From NCBI GenBank assembly GCA_013697245.1, contig JACCXH010000010.1, positions 1-64,000 on the forward strand: 64,000 nt of DNA, given 5' to 3'. The position numbers and the translations under genes were made by a program. The notes beneath the pieces were generated by a model, which worked only from the letters and a program-made list of their open reading frames with translations, was not told the origin of the DNA and did not search any database. Below are positions 63,132 to 64,000 of the stretch, in pieces; position 1 is the first letter of the stretch; the number at the start of each line of letters is the position of its first letter. This stretch comes from Bacteroidota bacterium (GTDB taxonomy: Bacteria; Bacteroidota; Bacteroidia; B-17B0; Aurantibacillaceae).

Positions 63132-63835
63132 GCAGAACTTACTTCTTTTAAAACTTCGAGGCTTTTTATTGTATTAAAACCCGGAAAATGCAAACGATAA
63201 TATGCTAATAAGATCTCTAAAATAATTTGCCGTTGTTCGTTCGAGATCTTTGATTTTAACGCATTAACTTTTAAGAATTCTGAAAATAAAAAAGAATCTT
63301 CTTTATTAAGTCCTAACGGAAAAGCTAAAGCCATAGGCGAGAATTGCCCTTCGCGGCAATCAAAAAATGGTGCTTGTAAAGCGTAATTATTCTGCGGCTC
63401 TACGCCAAAATATTTTGTGAGTTCTATTAAAAAATACAAGTGTAAATTAATAAATTCAGTTTCGGTATCGTTCAAATAAGTTAAGGTCGATTCAATAAAT
63501 TCGTATAAATGTTTGTTGGTGGCACTTTCTTTAATAGCTTTAATTAAGATCTCGTTTAAGAATTGCGCTATGCTTAGCTTTGGTAATGAATTAGAAATGT
63601 TAGATAAAATATAATAGCTCGAGATCTCGGTAACTTGGTGTACTTCTTTATTTTGTTTTAAAATAAGCTCCACGTTTATTAAACTTAAAGGGAAAATATT
63701 GCTTGAACGGATATTTTTATTTAAAGCAACTGCGGCAGTTACAAGGCCGTTGTTGTTTGTATATAGTTTTAAGATAAATTTTTTATCACCATGTTTGATA
63801 GATTGTAAAACGATGGCTTTATCTGAAAGGCGCAT
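63128..63835 (-). CDS. recO: DNA repair protein RecO
   Basis: 235 residues. It has an N-terminal OB fold (DKAIVLQSIKHGDKKFILKLYT) and a helical domain. The zinc-binding Cys cluster of some RecO proteins is reduced here to one Cys (FFDCREGQFS). It helps RecF/RecR load RecA at gaps. Its ATG overlaps the stop of the upstream gene (TAATG), so it is translationally coupled to it. Confidence 0.92.
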   Translation of the reverse strand: MRLSDKAIVLQSIKHGDKKFILKLYTNNNGLVTAAVALNKNIRSSNIFPLSLINVELILKQNKEVHQVTEISSYYILSNISNSLPKLSIAQFLNEILIKAIKESATNKHLYEFIESTLTYLNDTETEFINLHLYFLIELTKYFGVEPQNNYALQAPFFDCREGQFSPMALAFPLGLNKEDSFLFSEFLKVNALKSKISNEQRQIILEILLAYYRLHFPGFNTIKSLEVLKEVSSA

Positions 63836-64000
63836 TAGTTTATTACAAGAATTTTTGAAACCGCTTTTTGGTCGCCGGTTGTTGTGGAGGCATAAACTAT
63901 ATAAACACCCGATGCCACGCGATTACCCGCTAGTGTTTTTACCGGCCATTCTATTTGGCCTCCTTGCGATTTGGTTTCCCAAACCAGATTGCCGTTTTGA
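63835..64000 (-). CDS. 3' end of a PorZ-like T9SS gene (partial)
   Basis: Only the last ~54 codons are in the window. They encode a sorting-domain-like end (SQGGQIEWPVKT, GNRVASGVYIVYAS, then KAVSKILVIN and a stop). The pattern SGVYIVYAS with KAV-KI resembles the C-terminus of PorZ, a T9SS attachment-complex protein. I believe the porZ-recO pairing recurs in this phylum, but I cannot confirm it here. The 5' part lies beyond base 64000. Confidence 0.55.
   Translation of the reverse strand, partial: QNGNLVWETKSQGGQIEWPVKTLAGNRVASGVYIVYASTTTGDQKAVSKILVIN

Overview
The window looks like a chromosomal piece of a Bacteroidota bacterium, in the Flavobacteriia/Sphingobacteriia-like part of the phylum. 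The evidence is low GC, several proteins ending in type IX secretion (T9SS) sorting domains, Bacteroidota-type promoters (TTG, 19 nt, TAnnTTTG), a short NuoG without a molybdopterin domain, a RemB/Wzi-like outer-membrane protein, and regulators that fuse TPR or propeller sensors to SpoIIE-type phosphatases. I cannot fix genus or species from the sequence. LAYOUT. 1-1.9 kb: repeats resembling the end of an IS21-like insertion sequence cut into a T9SS gene, followed by two more T9SS cargo genes. 1.9-7.5 kb: a small integrative element with a tyrosine integrase, a RteC-like/unknown protein, an excisionase-like HTH protein, a very acidic small protein, and a zinc-ribbon/RecA-fold ATPase. The ATPase gene is bracketed by ~70-80 bp inverted repeats built from ATTAATCGATTAAT palindromes. 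7.5-13.3 kb: a large secreted protein with FN3, zinc-metallopeptidase and alpha/beta-hydrolase-like regions, followed by two paralogous lipoprotein genes. The second lipoprotein gene is preceded by an orphan copy of the large protein's C-terminal tip. The layout resembles an effector with immunity cassettes. 13.3-18.6 kb: gcvP, with two extra degraded copies of its 3' end and a TPR sensor gene truncated at one of them, which suggests repeated insertion at the gcvP 3' end. 18.6-40.8 kb: mostly housekeeping and signalling genes. These include a SpoIIE-type sensor phosphatase, a DbpA-like helicase, tRNA-Ala, gcvT, thiolase, rsgA, rdgB, a propeller/SpoIIE protein, lptB, a DUF5686-type outer-membrane protein, an oligopeptide-binding lipoprotein, a biotin carrier protein, a Tat-signal superoxide dismutase and a KdnB-like dehydrogenase. 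40.8-55.1 kb: a complete complex I operon (nuoA to nuoN) on the minus strand. It is interrupted by a four-helix-bundle gene, a TonB-C-like gene and a possible 30-residue membrane ORF. 55.2-64 kb: a large T9SS BNR/PKD protein, tatA, gatA, mdh, a RemB-like protein, recO and the 3' end of a PorZ-like gene. WORKING TOGETHER. gcvP and gcvT are parts of the glycine cleavage system, although they lie 5.6 kb apart and gcvH is not in the window. Mdh and complex I belong to aerobic respiration. TatA could export the Tat-signal superoxide dismutase. The T9SS cargo proteins share the same C-terminal sorting logic. The most unusual regions are the inverted-repeat ATPase unit, the effector-like locus with its recombined tip/lipoprotein/membrane-protein units, and the repeated gcvP tails.
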